Position numbers and translations under genes: made by a program. The notes beneath the pieces were generated by a model that ran no database searches, was not told the DNA's origin, and was given only the letters and a program-made list of their open reading frames with translations. Below are positions 18,176-27,324 of a stretch of DNA of 64,000 nucleotides, in pieces (position 1 is the stretch's first letter; each line of letters opens with the position of its first letter). The DNA is from Synechococcus sp. BIOS-U3-1 (GTDB taxonomy: Bacteria > Cyanobacteriota > Cyanobacteriia > PCC-6307 > Cyanobiaceae): assembly GCF_014279975.1 (NCBI RefSeq), contig NZ_CP047936.1, forward strand, positions 248,001-312,000, given 5' to 3'.

Positions 18176-18906
18176 TACTTTATCTGTCTTAATGTGCTTG
18201 AGGCTTGAATAAGACTTAGCCATTCCGATTTATCGGCGTGCAACATAAGATCTAACACACTTAAATTAGGAATGAAATTTGTATTGCTAGGATACTCTTT
18301 TTGTTCATAGCTTATTGAATAAGTCTTGCACCCTTTATTCCAGAATTTATTGATAAGCGGTTGTGCATAGTCAAGTGACCTTGATGGCATTATATAGTCA
18401 GTTCCACTAGTAATTTCTAAGATGTCAATTAGTCGGTCAACAGGGGTTTCATACATCGTATCACTATTTTCAAGCGATGATGCCATTATCATTTCTACCT
18501 GTATTCCTAAGGACCTTAGACTCTCCTTTATCAACGATACATTTAATTGGACCAATTTGGTGTATTTATAGTTGATTATTTGAATGATGTTTTCAAGAAC
18601 TTCGTGGTTGATGATTTTCTTTGCAGGAAAATCTATTCTTAATCTCGATACGAGATTCTTTGGGTATTTGTCGGTTCTTATTTCGATATCCTTTATTAAC
18701 TTTGAATCTACGTGCTTATGGTATACCGGAACTGTGTAAGTTACCTTTTGTCCTTTGTGATTCATAAAAAATCTGTTCTGCGCACCTCCTTTTGAAAAAT
18801 TTACCACATCTAATATTACTAGTAAATCTACATTCATCGCTAGTGAAAAAAAACCACCCCACGGTATCAGAGCAGGTTGCATAATTCCGATTCTACGGGA
18901 TTTCAT
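18175..18906 (-). CDS. WbqC family protein
   Basis: 243 aa. It begins IGIMQPALIPWGGFFSLAMN and continues LLVILDVVNFSKGGAQNRFF, the hallmark MQP...G.F and D.V.F.K....NR blocks of the WbqC family. DYIMPSRSLDYAQP and FIPNLSVLDLMLH near the C-terminus are also typical. Members occur in O-antigen and nonulosonate loci. Their reaction is not firmly established; an acyl or amino-acid transfer to sugars has been proposed. The start overlaps the methyltransferase stop by 4 bases and its stop overlaps the pseI start by one. Confidence 0.8.
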   Translation of the reverse strand: MKSRRIGIMQPALIPWGGFFSLAMNVDLLVILDVVNFSKGGAQNRFFMNHKGQKVTYTVPVYHKHVDSKLIKDIEIRTDKYPKNLVSRLRIDFPAKKIINHEVLENIIQIINYKYTKLVQLNVSLIKESLRSLGIQVEMIMASSLENSDTMYETPVDRLIDILEITSGTDYIMPSRSLDYAQPLINKFWNKGCKTYSISYEQKEYPSNTNFIPNLSVLDLMLHADKSEWLSLIQASSTLRQIK

Positions 18907-19853
18907 AATTCCTCTGACTCAGTAATTCTATCTTGAATTAAGCTTTCGAGTAACTCATTTTGTGAAATTTTCTTAGATTTAGCTTCTTTTACAATCCAAC
19001 TTTTTAATTCTGGATTTATTCCATCTAATTTCCCATGGTATCTCTTATGCATGGTTCCACCTCGAGGACTCTTGTGCCTAATATTGGGATTAATTTTTAG
19101 TGTATTCATTAGCTTTGTAAATTTAATCATATAGAAGCAATTTCTAACAATATACTCACAAGTTACATTTGTTGCGTTTATTGGTATTTGTGTAATTGGA
19201 GCACTGTGGGCATAAAGGGAGTTATTTTCTATGACCATTTTTCCTATATCTGTGTTCCTTAACCATGGGGCTACTGACTCATCTGAAAATACTACTACTC
19301 CGTCCTGTGGCTTAACGCATCTTGCCATCTCGTCAATTGCCTTTTCAATGTTTGCAAAACGATTTATTCCACCGAAATGATGTATATAATCAAATTCATC
19401 ATTATTTAAAGGAAGGCAGCAGGCATCTCCATTGAAAATTATTATTTTATTGCCTTTACTTGAATGCTTTTCTAGGATTTCATTGCCGATATTTTCATAG
19501 ATATGTTGTATAAAGACGCTTGAAATGTCCTGAGCCACAATTGTACAATTTTTTCTTTCTTGATCAGATATTATTTTTAGGATTTCTATTAATTCATGGC
19601 CAAGCCCTACACCTGTTATTAGTATCTTCATGCCATCTATTGTTTCTAGGTATTTGAACAGTTCATGGCGGAGTTCTTTGTCTGTCATGCAGAATGTTCC
19701 GTAAAACCATTCCAAATAGTTTTGATAAAAATCAATACTACTTTGAAGCATATACTCTATTTGACCAGTTGTAAGCTTTTCTTGACTTTCTTCTTCAAAG
19801 AAATATCTTGTCAATATTTTTTTCGATTCCGACTTCAATGTGTATTTGAACAT
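18903..19853 (-). CDS. SAM-dependent class I methyltransferase
   Basis: 316 aa. A Rossmann methyltransferase core is visible: MKILITGVGLGHELIEILKI (SAM-binding G-x-G-x-G variant), CTIVAQDISSVFI (acidic residue on strand 2), IIIFNGDACCLPLNNDEFDY and ARCVKPQDGVVVFSD. The N-terminal 85 residues and C-terminal basic tail (KSKKISQNELLESLIQD) are accessory. Its place between the pseG-like and wbqC-like genes, with only 3 bases and a 4-base overlap, suggests it methylates the nonulosonic acid or its precursor, but the target cannot be deduced. Confidence 0.8.
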   Translation of the reverse strand: MFKYTLKSESKKILTRYFFEEESQEKLTTGQIEYMLQSSIDFYQNYLEWFYGTFCMTDKELRHELFKYLETIDGMKILITGVGLGHELIEILKIISDQERKNCTIVAQDISSVFIQHIYENIGNEILEKHSSKGNKIIIFNGDACCLPLNNDEFDYIHHFGGINRFANIEKAIDEMARCVKPQDGVVVFSDESVAPWLRNTDIGKMVIENNSLYAHSAPITQIPINATNVTCEYIVRNCFYMIKFTKLMNTLKINPNIRHKSPRGGTMHKRYHGKLDGINPELKSWIVKEAKSKKISQNELLESLIQDRITESEEL

Positions 19854-19856
19854 TGT

Positions 19857-20810
19857 CTATTCTGATAGTAGGTTTATGATCGCTTCTTTGATAGGGCGAC
19901 CACTCATGACATTATAATACTGTTCTTCAGGCCACTCTTTAAATGAGGCCTTCATGCCACACTTCACAAATGTATTTAATACATCGGAGCTTAATTCACC
20001 AATCATGCATGAATCTACTGACGTTTGGGTTTCGAAAGCACTGTTAGCTCTTCTATGGTGTTGATCTGGATGAATAAGATAAAGTTTTTTCCTATTCAAT
20101 GTACCGTCATATTTGATTAGGCCACTAGAGCTTATCATATGTGTCGAATTTTGAATGTATTTGAAGAAGTCTTGGCCGATATCTTTTGCAAATTTAAATT
20201 GTGATTTATCGAAATTGTATGTTGTTGCTGGAGATGAAGTATAATAGACGATTACACTATTTCTTAGTTCATTGCATTTTTGTATGCCTGTCAAAACCTC
20301 TCTTGTTATACTCGCTGGATCACTATATCCTGCTGATAACAGTATTTTATGCTTACCTTTTGCTCTCTGATCATATAGCTTCGATTTACCATCCCATGTT
20401 AGTCCTCCATAAGTGTGTAAATGTGGACCATAAATTGTGTTTTGTAGGTCGTGGCATTTCAGCTCTTCTTTATTAATGCAGTATGGCAATATAGTTTTGA
20501 TATTTTCGCAAAAGAGATCTGCAATATGCCTATCTTGAGCTAACCCCTCAATTGCAATGACTTTCCTATAGTTAGAGTTTTTGACAAAGAACTTTTTCTT
20601 TGGTAATTGCCTATAGAACTTAGGCGAGCACACATCTAAAATTATGTTTAAATTTATATTTGTCTTTAGTATTTGCTTTAAGTCATTATAGTTTTTTGCT
20701 TGATAGATCTTGGGATCGTTGTCCCTCATTAATCTTCTAATTCTATTGAGCCTTGTGACATGTCCGCTTCCATATGTCATTGCATCTAGTCCGATCATCA
20801 CTACTTGCAT
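19857..20810 (-). CDS. pseG: PseG-like UDP-sugar hydrolase (GT-B fold)
   Basis: 317 aa. The N-terminal motif YGSGHVTRLNRIRRL matches the G-x-G-H-x-x-R of PseG, whose His is catalytic, and KHKILLSAGYSDPASI corresponds to the GGSDP segment that opens the second Rossmann domain. SSGLIKYDGTLNRKKLYLI matches the nucleotide-binding TSSG region. PseG removes UDP from UDP-2,4-diacetamido-trideoxy-altropyranose before the PseI condensation. Sequence is divergent from Campylobacter PseG, so a related hydrolase or GT28-like transferase remains possible. The location between pseC and pseI supports the PseG role. Confidence 0.68.
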   Translation of the reverse strand: MQVVMIGLDAMTYGSGHVTRLNRIRRLMRDNDPKIYQAKNYNDLKQILKTNINLNIILDVCSPKFYRQLPKKKFFVKNSNYRKVIAIEGLAQDRHIADLFCENIKTILPYCINKEELKCHDLQNTIYGPHLHTYGGLTWDGKSKLYDQRAKGKHKILLSAGYSDPASITREVLTGIQKCNELRNSVIVYYTSSPATTYNFDKSQFKFAKDIGQDFFKYIQNSTHMISSSGLIKYDGTLNRKKLYLIHPDQHHRRANSAFETQTSVDSCMIGELSSDVLNTFVKCGMKASFKEWPEEQYYNVMSGRPIKEAIINLLSE

Positions 20811-20994
20811 TTATAGCCTTTTTTGAATATAAGACTATTTCAGCGATCTTCCCTTTTTTTGTCAAGCTATTTGCTATGTTCTGCTGTTTTTTGTCATGCT
20901 GGCTATTTCTCCTGGATGCTAATTTATCTTTATATCTTTGGTCGTTGTTAGATCGTTATACTTTTACAGGCTTTGCGTATAATTCTTAATTTAA

Positions 20995-21900
20995 CTATTT
21001 TGTCTTTGGTTTCCATGTTCGAGGATCCAAAAAGTCTGATTCGATATTTATTTTTCGAATTTCTGCTGATTGATCCCAGTCGTTATTAGTATTCCATGAC
21101 CTGTATATGCCATCAAGTTGTTTCTTGCTACATATACCGATGACTACAGCTTCAATCATTTGCAATGATCTAGCAAAACCCAGGCAAGTGTCTAGCATTG
21201 TTTTCCCAATTGATGCAGAATAAATTTCTAAGGCTCTAAAATGCTTAATTACTTCCCTTGGTGTCTCTAATGGCCAATTTGATGAAGGAGTTAATAAAAG
21301 TCCTTGGAGAAAGATGCTTCTTGCATGTACGGCTATACCATTATCGGTTAATTTTTTAATCGTACCGTCTCTAATTAGACGTTGATCTAAAACTGATAGC
21401 GGCAGTTGTACGATATCAATATACTTAAGATTGATATCCTTCAAATCATCACTTGTATATATTGAGATTCCAATGCGCTTAGTTAGCCCCTCTGACTTAA
21501 TCTTATTAAGCCAATTTAGTAAATATTCATTTCCTTCTTTCCTTAAGTCATTGACCGAATGAAGTAGCAATGAATCAAGTGAGGCTACACATAGTTTATT
21601 AAGTGAGTTATTTAAACTTGTATCCCAATCCTTTGTGTGGTTCTCGTTGAAAACCATCTCGTTTTGCGGTGATAATTTGCTTATTATTTTAAATTTATCA
21701 TTTATTAAACCGCTTTTGCCTAATATTTCTTCGGCACATCCATAAGACTGTGCACTATCAATTATATCAATGCCCATATCGTGTGCATGAGTCAAAATTT
21801 CTTTGACATTTTCAAATGCCACTTGCCCTAGGTTGTTCGTAACACCATAGTTTGATCCAAATTGTGCCGTTCCTAGGCATATGGCAGGCACTTTACTCAT
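20995..21900 (-). CDS. Aldo/keto reductase family protein
   Basis: 301 aa. The AKR barrel is recognisable from LGTAQFGSNYGVTNN, MGIDIIDSAQSYGCAEEILG (Asp and Tyr of the catalytic tetrad), KIISKLSP with the Lys, and DSLLLHSVNDL with the His. These reductases are frequent members of pseudaminate and legionaminate loci without an assigned step; reduction of a keto sugar is the obvious possibility. Its start overlaps the pseC stop by 4 bases. A gap of 184 bases separates it from the pseG-like gene, in which I see no gene or clear hairpin. Confidence 0.88.
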   Translation of the reverse strand: MSKVPAICLGTAQFGSNYGVTNNLGQVAFENVKEILTHAHDMGIDIIDSAQSYGCAEEILGKSGLINDKFKIISKLSPQNEMVFNENHTKDWDTSLNNSLNKLCVASLDSLLLHSVNDLRKEGNEYLLNWLNKIKSEGLTKRIGISIYTSDDLKDINLKYIDIVQLPLSVLDQRLIRDGTIKKLTDNGIAVHARSIFLQGLLLTPSSNWPLETPREVIKHFRALEIYSASIGKTMLDTCLGFARSLQMIEAVVIGICSKKQLDGIYRSWNTNNDWDQSAEIRKINIESDFLDPRTWKPKTK

Positions 21901-23060
21901 AGTAACCCTTTTAGGTTTTCTACTACTAAGTCTTGTTTTTCATCACTTAGCCCAGGATATAACGGTATGCTCATAGCCGATTTTCCATATAACTCAGAAT
22001 TAGGAAATTCACCTTTCTTGAACCCTTGTTTTTGATAGTAAGGCTGCATGTGTACCGGAAAATAGTGCAATTGCACTCCTATGTTTCTCTTACGCATTTC
22101 TTCAAATATAGCATCTCTCTTTTGATGTTCACCAATCAATATTACCGAAAGATGTCCAGCACTTTTAACAGCAGGTGGAATATTCATCGTCGATATTGGC
22201 ATACCTTTAAGTTTCTCGGCGTAGTATTCCAGTAGTTTATTTCTTTCTTCAACAATGTTATCCAGTCTCTTTAGTTGACTAAGTCCTAAGGCGGCTTGTA
22301 TATCAGTTAATCTGTAGTTATACCCCAGTGATGTTTGTTCGTAGTACCACGATGCCATATTTTTTCTTTTCTGTCTCCAGCTATCTTTTATTATGCCATG
22401 GCTTCTTAGGTCACGCATTTTTTCCGCTAATCCACTATTATTGGTCGCACAAATACCCCCTTCTCCTGTAGTTATTATTTTTACAGGATGAAAGCTAAAT
22501 ACTGTGATATCACTGAATTTACAATTTCCTACATATTTCTCTTTGTATTTTCCACCTATTGCATGACTCGCATCTTCAATAATTTTGAAACCATATTTTC
22601 TACTCAGCATTGCGATTTCTTCCATATCACAGCTGCTCCCAGCTAGGTGTACAGGTATAACTACTTTTGGCAACCTTCCCTCATTCTCAGCTATTTTCAA
22701 TTTTCTTTTAAGTGACTCAATATCCATCAGCCCCGTTTTGATATTGATATCAACAAAGTCAACTTTTGCTCCGCAATATAATGCACAGTTCGCTGAAGCT
22801 ACAAAAGTAATGGGAGATGTCCACAACCAATCTCCTTTGCCCAAGCCTAGTGACAAGCATGCAAGATGAAGCCCACTTGTTGCACTCGATGTAGCAACGC
22901 TGTAATTAGCTCCTACTTTATTCGAAATGGCATTTTCGAAATCTTGTACTACTGGACCTTGCGTTAAGTACGTCCCCCTTAATATTTGCACTACTGCATC
23001 TATATCATCATTTGTTACATTCTGTTTACCGTAAGGAATAAATGATTCGTTAGATTTCAT
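21897..23060 (-). CDS. pseC: UDP-4-keto-6-deoxy-sugar aminotransferase, PseC type
   Basis: 387 aa, the length expected for PseC. Key blocks: FIPYGKQNVTNDDIDAVVQI, LTQGPVVQDFE, VATSSATSGLHLACLSLGLG, WTSPITFVASANCALYCGA, VVIPVHLAGSSCDM, IIEDASHAIGGKY and VFSFHPVKIITTGEGG, with Lys in SFHPVK as the PLP-binding residue. It converts the PseB product into UDP-4-amino-4,6-dideoxy-N-acetyl-altrosamine. It overlaps pseB by 4 bases and the reductase by 4 bases. This is a close match to the family and the firmest pathway call here together with pseB. Confidence 0.93.
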   Translation of the reverse strand: MKSNESFIPYGKQNVTNDDIDAVVQILRGTYLTQGPVVQDFENAISNKVGANYSVATSSATSGLHLACLSLGLGKGDWLWTSPITFVASANCALYCGAKVDFVDINIKTGLMDIESLKRKLKIAENEGRLPKVVIPVHLAGSSCDMEEIAMLSRKYGFKIIEDASHAIGGKYKEKYVGNCKFSDITVFSFHPVKIITTGEGGICATNNSGLAEKMRDLRSHGIIKDSWRQKRKNMASWYYEQTSLGYNYRLTDIQAALGLSQLKRLDNIVEERNKLLEYYAEKLKGMPISTMNIPPAVKSAGHLSVILIGEHQKRDAIFEEMRKRNIGVQLHYFPVHMQPYYQKQGFKKGEFPNSELYGKSAMSIPLYPGLSDEKQDLVVENLKGLL

Positions 23061-24061
23061 ACCGGATCAAAATTAGGGTCAATGTTGATTTTTATCAGTT
23101 CTCTTATTTCATCTATAGACAGCTTTTGCGGGTTAGTTCCCGAATCGTAAGCAAACCCTGGTTCAACATGTGAGAACTTGACGGCTTTCTCTTTGTAAAA
23201 ATCAAGTATCCTAGTCTCAGCAGGGATAATGACATAAAAGTCCTTAAGCCTGATTGTCATTGGAGCGTCTGATCTTGTTATCATATCTTCATGTAGCTTT
23301 TCACCGGGCCTTATCCCAATAATTTTTTTATTACAGTTTGGACCAATTGCTTCAGCCAGGTCCATTATCCCATAGCTTGGAATTCTTGGAACAAATATTT
23401 CACCTCCAAAGCTATTGTTCAATGCGAATAGTACCATTTTTACACTATCTTTCAACGTTATCGTAAACCTTGTCATTTTAGGATCTGTAATTGGAAGTAT
23501 TCCTTTTTGCGCAGATTTCATGAAGAAGGGTATAACTGAACCTCTCGATCCCATTACATTACCATATCTTACTACAGAAAATTTTATTGATCTTCCTCCT
23601 CTAATATTGTTTGCAGCTACAAAAAGTTTGTCTGAACATAACTTTGTCGCGCCATATAAATTTATTGGTGCCGCTGCTTTGTCAGTGCTTAGAGCAACCA
23701 CATTAGTTACCCCTGTATCTAGACATGCTCGAACAACGTTTTCAGCACCAATTACATTAGTGTTAATATATTCAATTGGGTTATATTCTGCAGTCGGTAC
23801 TTGCTTTAATGCTGCTGCGTGCACAACTGTATCTACGTTTTCTAGTGCCCTTCTTAGACGCTCTTGATCTCTAACATCACCCAAAAAAAATCTTAATTGT
23901 GGAAACTTATCAGGCGGATATAAGCATTGTAATTCCCACTGTTTTAGTTCGTCTCTACTATATATAACCAATCTTTCAAGATCATTTATATCTCGAAGCG
24001 CAGCACTAACAAACTCTTTCCCAAAGCTTCCTGTTCCCCCAGTTATTAGAATTCTTTTCAT
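23057..24061 (-). CDS. pseB: UDP-GlcNAc 4,6-dehydratase (inverting), PseB
   Basis: 334 aa from the ATG at 24061 (MKRILITGGTGSFGKEF); an earlier in-frame start at 24076 would add five residues. NAD-binding GGTGSFG, VIYSRDELKQWELQ, FFLGDVRDQERL and VVHAAALKQVPTAEYNPIE are typical of PseB. The catalytic site is STDKAAAPINLYGATK with the canonical Tyr-x-x-x-Lys, unlike the two long membrane dehydratases of this window. It makes UDP-2-acetamido-2,6-dideoxy-arabino-hexos-4-ulose, the first pseudaminate step. It is the first gene of the minus-strand operon, divergent from the plus-strand block across about 0.9 kb. Confidence 0.93.
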   Translation of the reverse strand: MKRILITGGTGSFGKEFVSAALRDINDLERLVIYSRDELKQWELQCLYPPDKFPQLRFFLGDVRDQERLRRALENVDTVVHAAALKQVPTAEYNPIEYINTNVIGAENVVRACLDTGVTNVVALSTDKAAAPINLYGATKLCSDKLFVAANNIRGGRSIKFSVVRYGNVMGSRGSVIPFFMKSAQKGILPITDPKMTRFTITLKDSVKMVLFALNNSFGGEIFVPRIPSYGIMDLAEAIGPNCNKKIIGIRPGEKLHEDMITRSDAPMTIRLKDFYVIIPAETRILDFYKEKAVKFSHVEPGFAYDSGTNPQKLSIDEIRELIKINIDPNFDPV

Positions 24062-24947
24062 TTTACTAGGACTCATGCTTTTTTACCTCTCTACATCCTA
24101 GCATCTAAGCAACAACTTTATATTCTTATTAACTTATTATCCCAGCAGCCTGTTTCTCTCCAATTTGCACTGGCAATCATTACTTTATAAATGCGATAGC
24201 TTTATGTTTTTTTGTTTCTAATGCCTATAACCTCCCCCCTTTGATCATTCTCCTTTTTGCCTGGCAGCGACCTTTCAAATCTTTTTCTAGATTCTCTACC
24301 TTCGAGTAATTATTTATTCGTTGCATCTACCAAGTATGCTTAATACATAGTCACTTAGATTTGTCTCTGTTTTAGTTTTTCGTTTTGCCTCTATGTATTG
24401 CTTTGTACTCTATACTTTTGCTTAATAATTTTTTGACTTCTAATTTATTGGGGCTTCACTTATATCAACCTTTTTTTTACTTCATAGATTTTTGATTCTT
24501 TTTCTATTTTCTTTTGCTCGTTAATCTCTTGTTGACTGCATTAGTGGTTACTCTTTTCTCAGCTTCACCGTTGATTTTTCTTTGTATGTCCGTTTTCTCT
24601 GTCTTGGTAGCTTTATTTAGTATCCTTCAATTGTTTTTGCGTAATACAAAGTTTCATTATTGTGCCAGCGATTACCTTTGGCATCATTAACCTATACTTT
24701 TTTCTGACGCCCTTTCCCTGCTATTTATTTTACTGATGATTTTTCATTGAATCCAACGAATGGTCTTTCTATCGTTGTATATTTAATAATACTAAGTGAG
24801 CTTTGTGTTATCATTTGCATATTTGACACTTTGCCTTGACCTTAGCCATTTAGGATCATTGATTCCCTCAGCTTTTATCCAATATTGTACTTCTCTTTGA
24901 ATTACTCTTCTTTTGGCTAAAACGGCTTTTCCTTTTTCGATATCATT
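24062..24947. promoter_or_regulatory. Divergent intergenic region, strongly T-biased on the plus strand
   Basis: 886 bases between pseB (minus) and the dioxygenase-like gene (plus) with no coding feature that I recognise. Both operons must start here, so promoters are expected, but I could not identify specific elements. The base composition is extreme: at 24361-24420 I count 35 T and 6 A. No long inverted or tandem repeat was noticed. Confidence 0.45.
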
Positions 24948-25697
24948 ATGAATTGGCTGCGAAATTTCCATTTAGTTGATTTACCATCTTCTTTGCCTTG
25001 TTTTTCACCTGAAAAGGTATCTATTGACAATATAAGAACCGTTATTTCCAATAATATACCGTGTGCAATCGTTAAGAATTTTTATCCATCCAATCTTTCT
25101 CTTGCAGCTGCGAACGAAATTGAGCAGTGGGCATTTACTTTACCACCCCATAATACGAGACTTGAGCCTGATCGCACATCATCTAATTTTTGGAGCCTTG
25201 ATATTTTACCCCGATCTGTCTTAACTAATAGAGTTATGCGGGATTTTATGCTTGGCGATCTTTCTAGTTCTTCATTTCAATTTTCAGATACTTACAAGCT
25301 TTTTGACAAACTAAATTCATTTCATTTTTCTCATGTACTCAACAATGATGTAAATGCTATTCAAGCCTTTAAATATGCTCCTCAAATCTTACATATTCCT
25401 GAGGGTGGAGGATTCTTTGATTGGCATGTTCACTCCAGGTACCCTCAAAACTACGGCTTTCTGTTAATGATTAAATCTAACACGATTGTTGAGAGTTCAA
25501 ATGCCCCGGCTTCTATGATAGTGAAGTTTGATGATATCATTTATTCTACTCAAGGTGTACTATCCCCTGGCGATCTTTTTATTTTCAGATATGACTTGCT
25601 CCATGCAATTACTCCACATCTTCCACTAAATGATCTCAATCTTTCACACAGTGGGGCTTATTTTGCTGTAAATCCTCTTATCAAGCCTTGTTCTTAA
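24948..25697 (+). CDS. Fe(II)/2-oxoglutarate-dioxygenase-like protein
   Basis: 249 aa. The C-terminal half has the layout of a double-stranded beta-helix oxygenase: GGGFFDWHVHSRYPQNYGFL with His160-Val-His162, and SPGDLFIFRYDLLHAITPH with His219 as the distal metal ligand. The usual first ligand pair is His-x-Asp/Glu, so His-x-His is unusual. The N-terminal half contains a segment with NIPCAIVKNFYP, typical of hydroxylase openings. It is the first gene of the plus-strand operon and could hydroxylate a sugar or lipid in the glycan. The family assignment rests on motif spacing only. Confidence 0.55.
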   Translation: MNWLRNFHLVDLPSSLPCFSPEKVSIDNIRTVISNNIPCAIVKNFYPSNLSLAAANEIEQWAFTLPPHNTRLEPDRTSSNFWSLDILPRSVLTNRVMRDFMLGDLSSSSFQFSDTYKLFDKLNSFHFSHVLNNDVNAIQAFKYAPQILHIPEGGGFFDWHVHSRYPQNYGFLLMIKSNTIVESSNAPASMIVKFDDIIYSTQGVLSPGDLFIFRYDLLHAITPHLPLNDLNLSHSGAYFAVNPLIKPCS

Positions 25698-25828
25698 ATT
25701 CTCAGCTAATTTTGACTATCATTGTTTTTTATTTTTGATTGTTTCCTGCTACATTTCACTTCTTTAGTTTTGCCACCTCCCAAATTTTAGACTCTTTACT
25801 ACCAAGCCTTCCTAATTGATAATATACA

Positions 25829-27208
25829 ATGTCTTTTCAACAACTTTGTGAGTCTTCACCTTATAACTTTATTTCTTCCTCTAATATTAAATTAATTGCC
25901 TCTCTTTCTCTCTCTCTCCAGTCTGCATTGGCCAGTACCTTATCTATACAATCCTCATATTCTGTTTTTACTGGCAATGAGGAGAAATGTTATTTATGGT
26001 ATCTACTTACCTATGTTGAATCTTGTCAATCGTGTCTTCCAGAACCCCGCGCATACCCTTCTAATTTTTCACTTAGCATAGCTAGTTTAGATTTAGAATC
26101 TACTTCTACTTCTACTTCCTCCTCTCTTTCTTTTAAAAGGCGACTGCCTCTTTTCTTCAAGCGTTTTTTACTCCATCTTCCTGACAAGCTTTTTCATATC
26201 CACAAGCTTCGAAAATTCAATCTTTTTCACTATTCCTCACACCTGTCTGGCAGCTCTAAGGTTTGTCGAAATTTTACATATCTTTTTGCATCTCACCTAT
26301 CTGATCGTCATTCGCCTCGATTACGTTCAATATTTTTGAATAATCTCTTGTCATATGGTCTTTCACCTATTATTGCTCATTCAATAGTTAATTCATTTCC
26401 ACTAAGCCACCTGGAGCATTATTTTTATTTTTCTTCCCACTATTTACACAAAACATGTCATGTTTCTTCGTATTTTGCCTCTATTTATGGAATTCTTGAA
26501 GATCCTCTTTTGAGTTATCTCGCAAGAAATTCTTCGGTTTCCTTATATTATGTTGCTCATGGAGGCGGATATGGTCTCCACCCAAACCTACTTTTGCATT
26601 ATATTGAATCGACTGGGTGTAGCGAACTCATCTTGTGGTGTTTCGGTAGATTTCCAATTCGACAAACTCGTTTCCCAAAAAAAATTATTAAACATAAAGT
26701 TCCAATCATTGCTTTTGTTTTAAGTGTTGGTGCCAATCCGCAATGTATCAGTTATTTTACTCGTTTATCTCATCAAATAAATTATATGTTACGCAATTCT
26801 GGCTTTACTTCAAAAGTTTTTCTTCATCCAAACTCTTTACATATTAACGAATTTATCCATCTGGATGTTGGCGTCTCCCATAAACTTCATTCCTCTTACT
26901 CTCTTGTTGTCTATGACAATATAGGTCATACACTTATGTGGGATCGTATTGAGAACAATTTGGCTTTCCTTATCGTTGATTACGATCATCCTATTGACTA
27001 CGATCTTTTGGACAAAGATGTTATGAATTTTGTTAAGTTTCTTTCTGGTTTAAAGATATTACTTGGTTCAGATCAAGTACTCGGAGAGATTTTATATCTT
27101 ATTCATTCAATGATTGAACTTGAGCCATTTCCAGAACGTTATGTAAGGTTGAATGCATGGTACCAGTCTTTTCCCGATTTATTTGAGTTAGCTTCTTCTC
27201 TGGCATAG
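25829..27208 (+). CDS. Putative sugar transferase of the LIC12162-like group
   Basis: 459 aa, unusually rich in Ser, Leu, Phe and His, matching the T-rich coding strand. There is no signal peptide. A central YYVAHGGGYGLHPN (His244) resembles the HGGGYG motif of the putative transferases found in nonulosonate loci of Leptospira and others. After it come PIIAFVLSVGA, VFLHPNSLHI, SYSLVVYDNIGHT and LGSDQVLGEILYLI, compatible with the C-terminal half of a GT-B fold. It may attach the nonulosonic acid or a related sugar. The similarity is weak and function unproven. Confidence 0.45.
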   Translation: MSFQQLCESSPYNFISSSNIKLIASLSLSLQSALASTLSIQSSYSVFTGNEEKCYLWYLLTYVESCQSCLPEPRAYPSNFSLSIASLDLESTSTSTSSSLSFKRRLPLFFKRFLLHLPDKLFHIHKLRKFNLFHYSSHLSGSSKVCRNFTYLFASHLSDRHSPRLRSIFLNNLLSYGLSPIIAHSIVNSFPLSHLEHYFYFSSHYLHKTCHVSSYFASIYGILEDPLLSYLARNSSVSLYYVAHGGGYGLHPNLLLHYIESTGCSELILWCFGRFPIRQTRFPKKIIKHKVPIIAFVLSVGANPQCISYFTRLSHQINYMLRNSGFTSKVFLHPNSLHINEFIHLDVGVSHKLHSSYSLVVYDNIGHTLMWDRIENNLAFLIVDYDHPIDYDLLDKDVMNFVKFLSGLKILLGSDQVLGEILYLIHSMIELEPFPERYVRLNAWYQSFPDLFELASSLA

Positions 27209-27324
27209 CCTGTTTACTTTGCGATTTTCTTTAGAATATTTTTTATCAATATTTATTTGATTTTTTTTATTTTTTTCGTGGCTTCAGTGAAAATGGTAAA
27301 ATTGATAAATTGTTTTTGCTCCGT

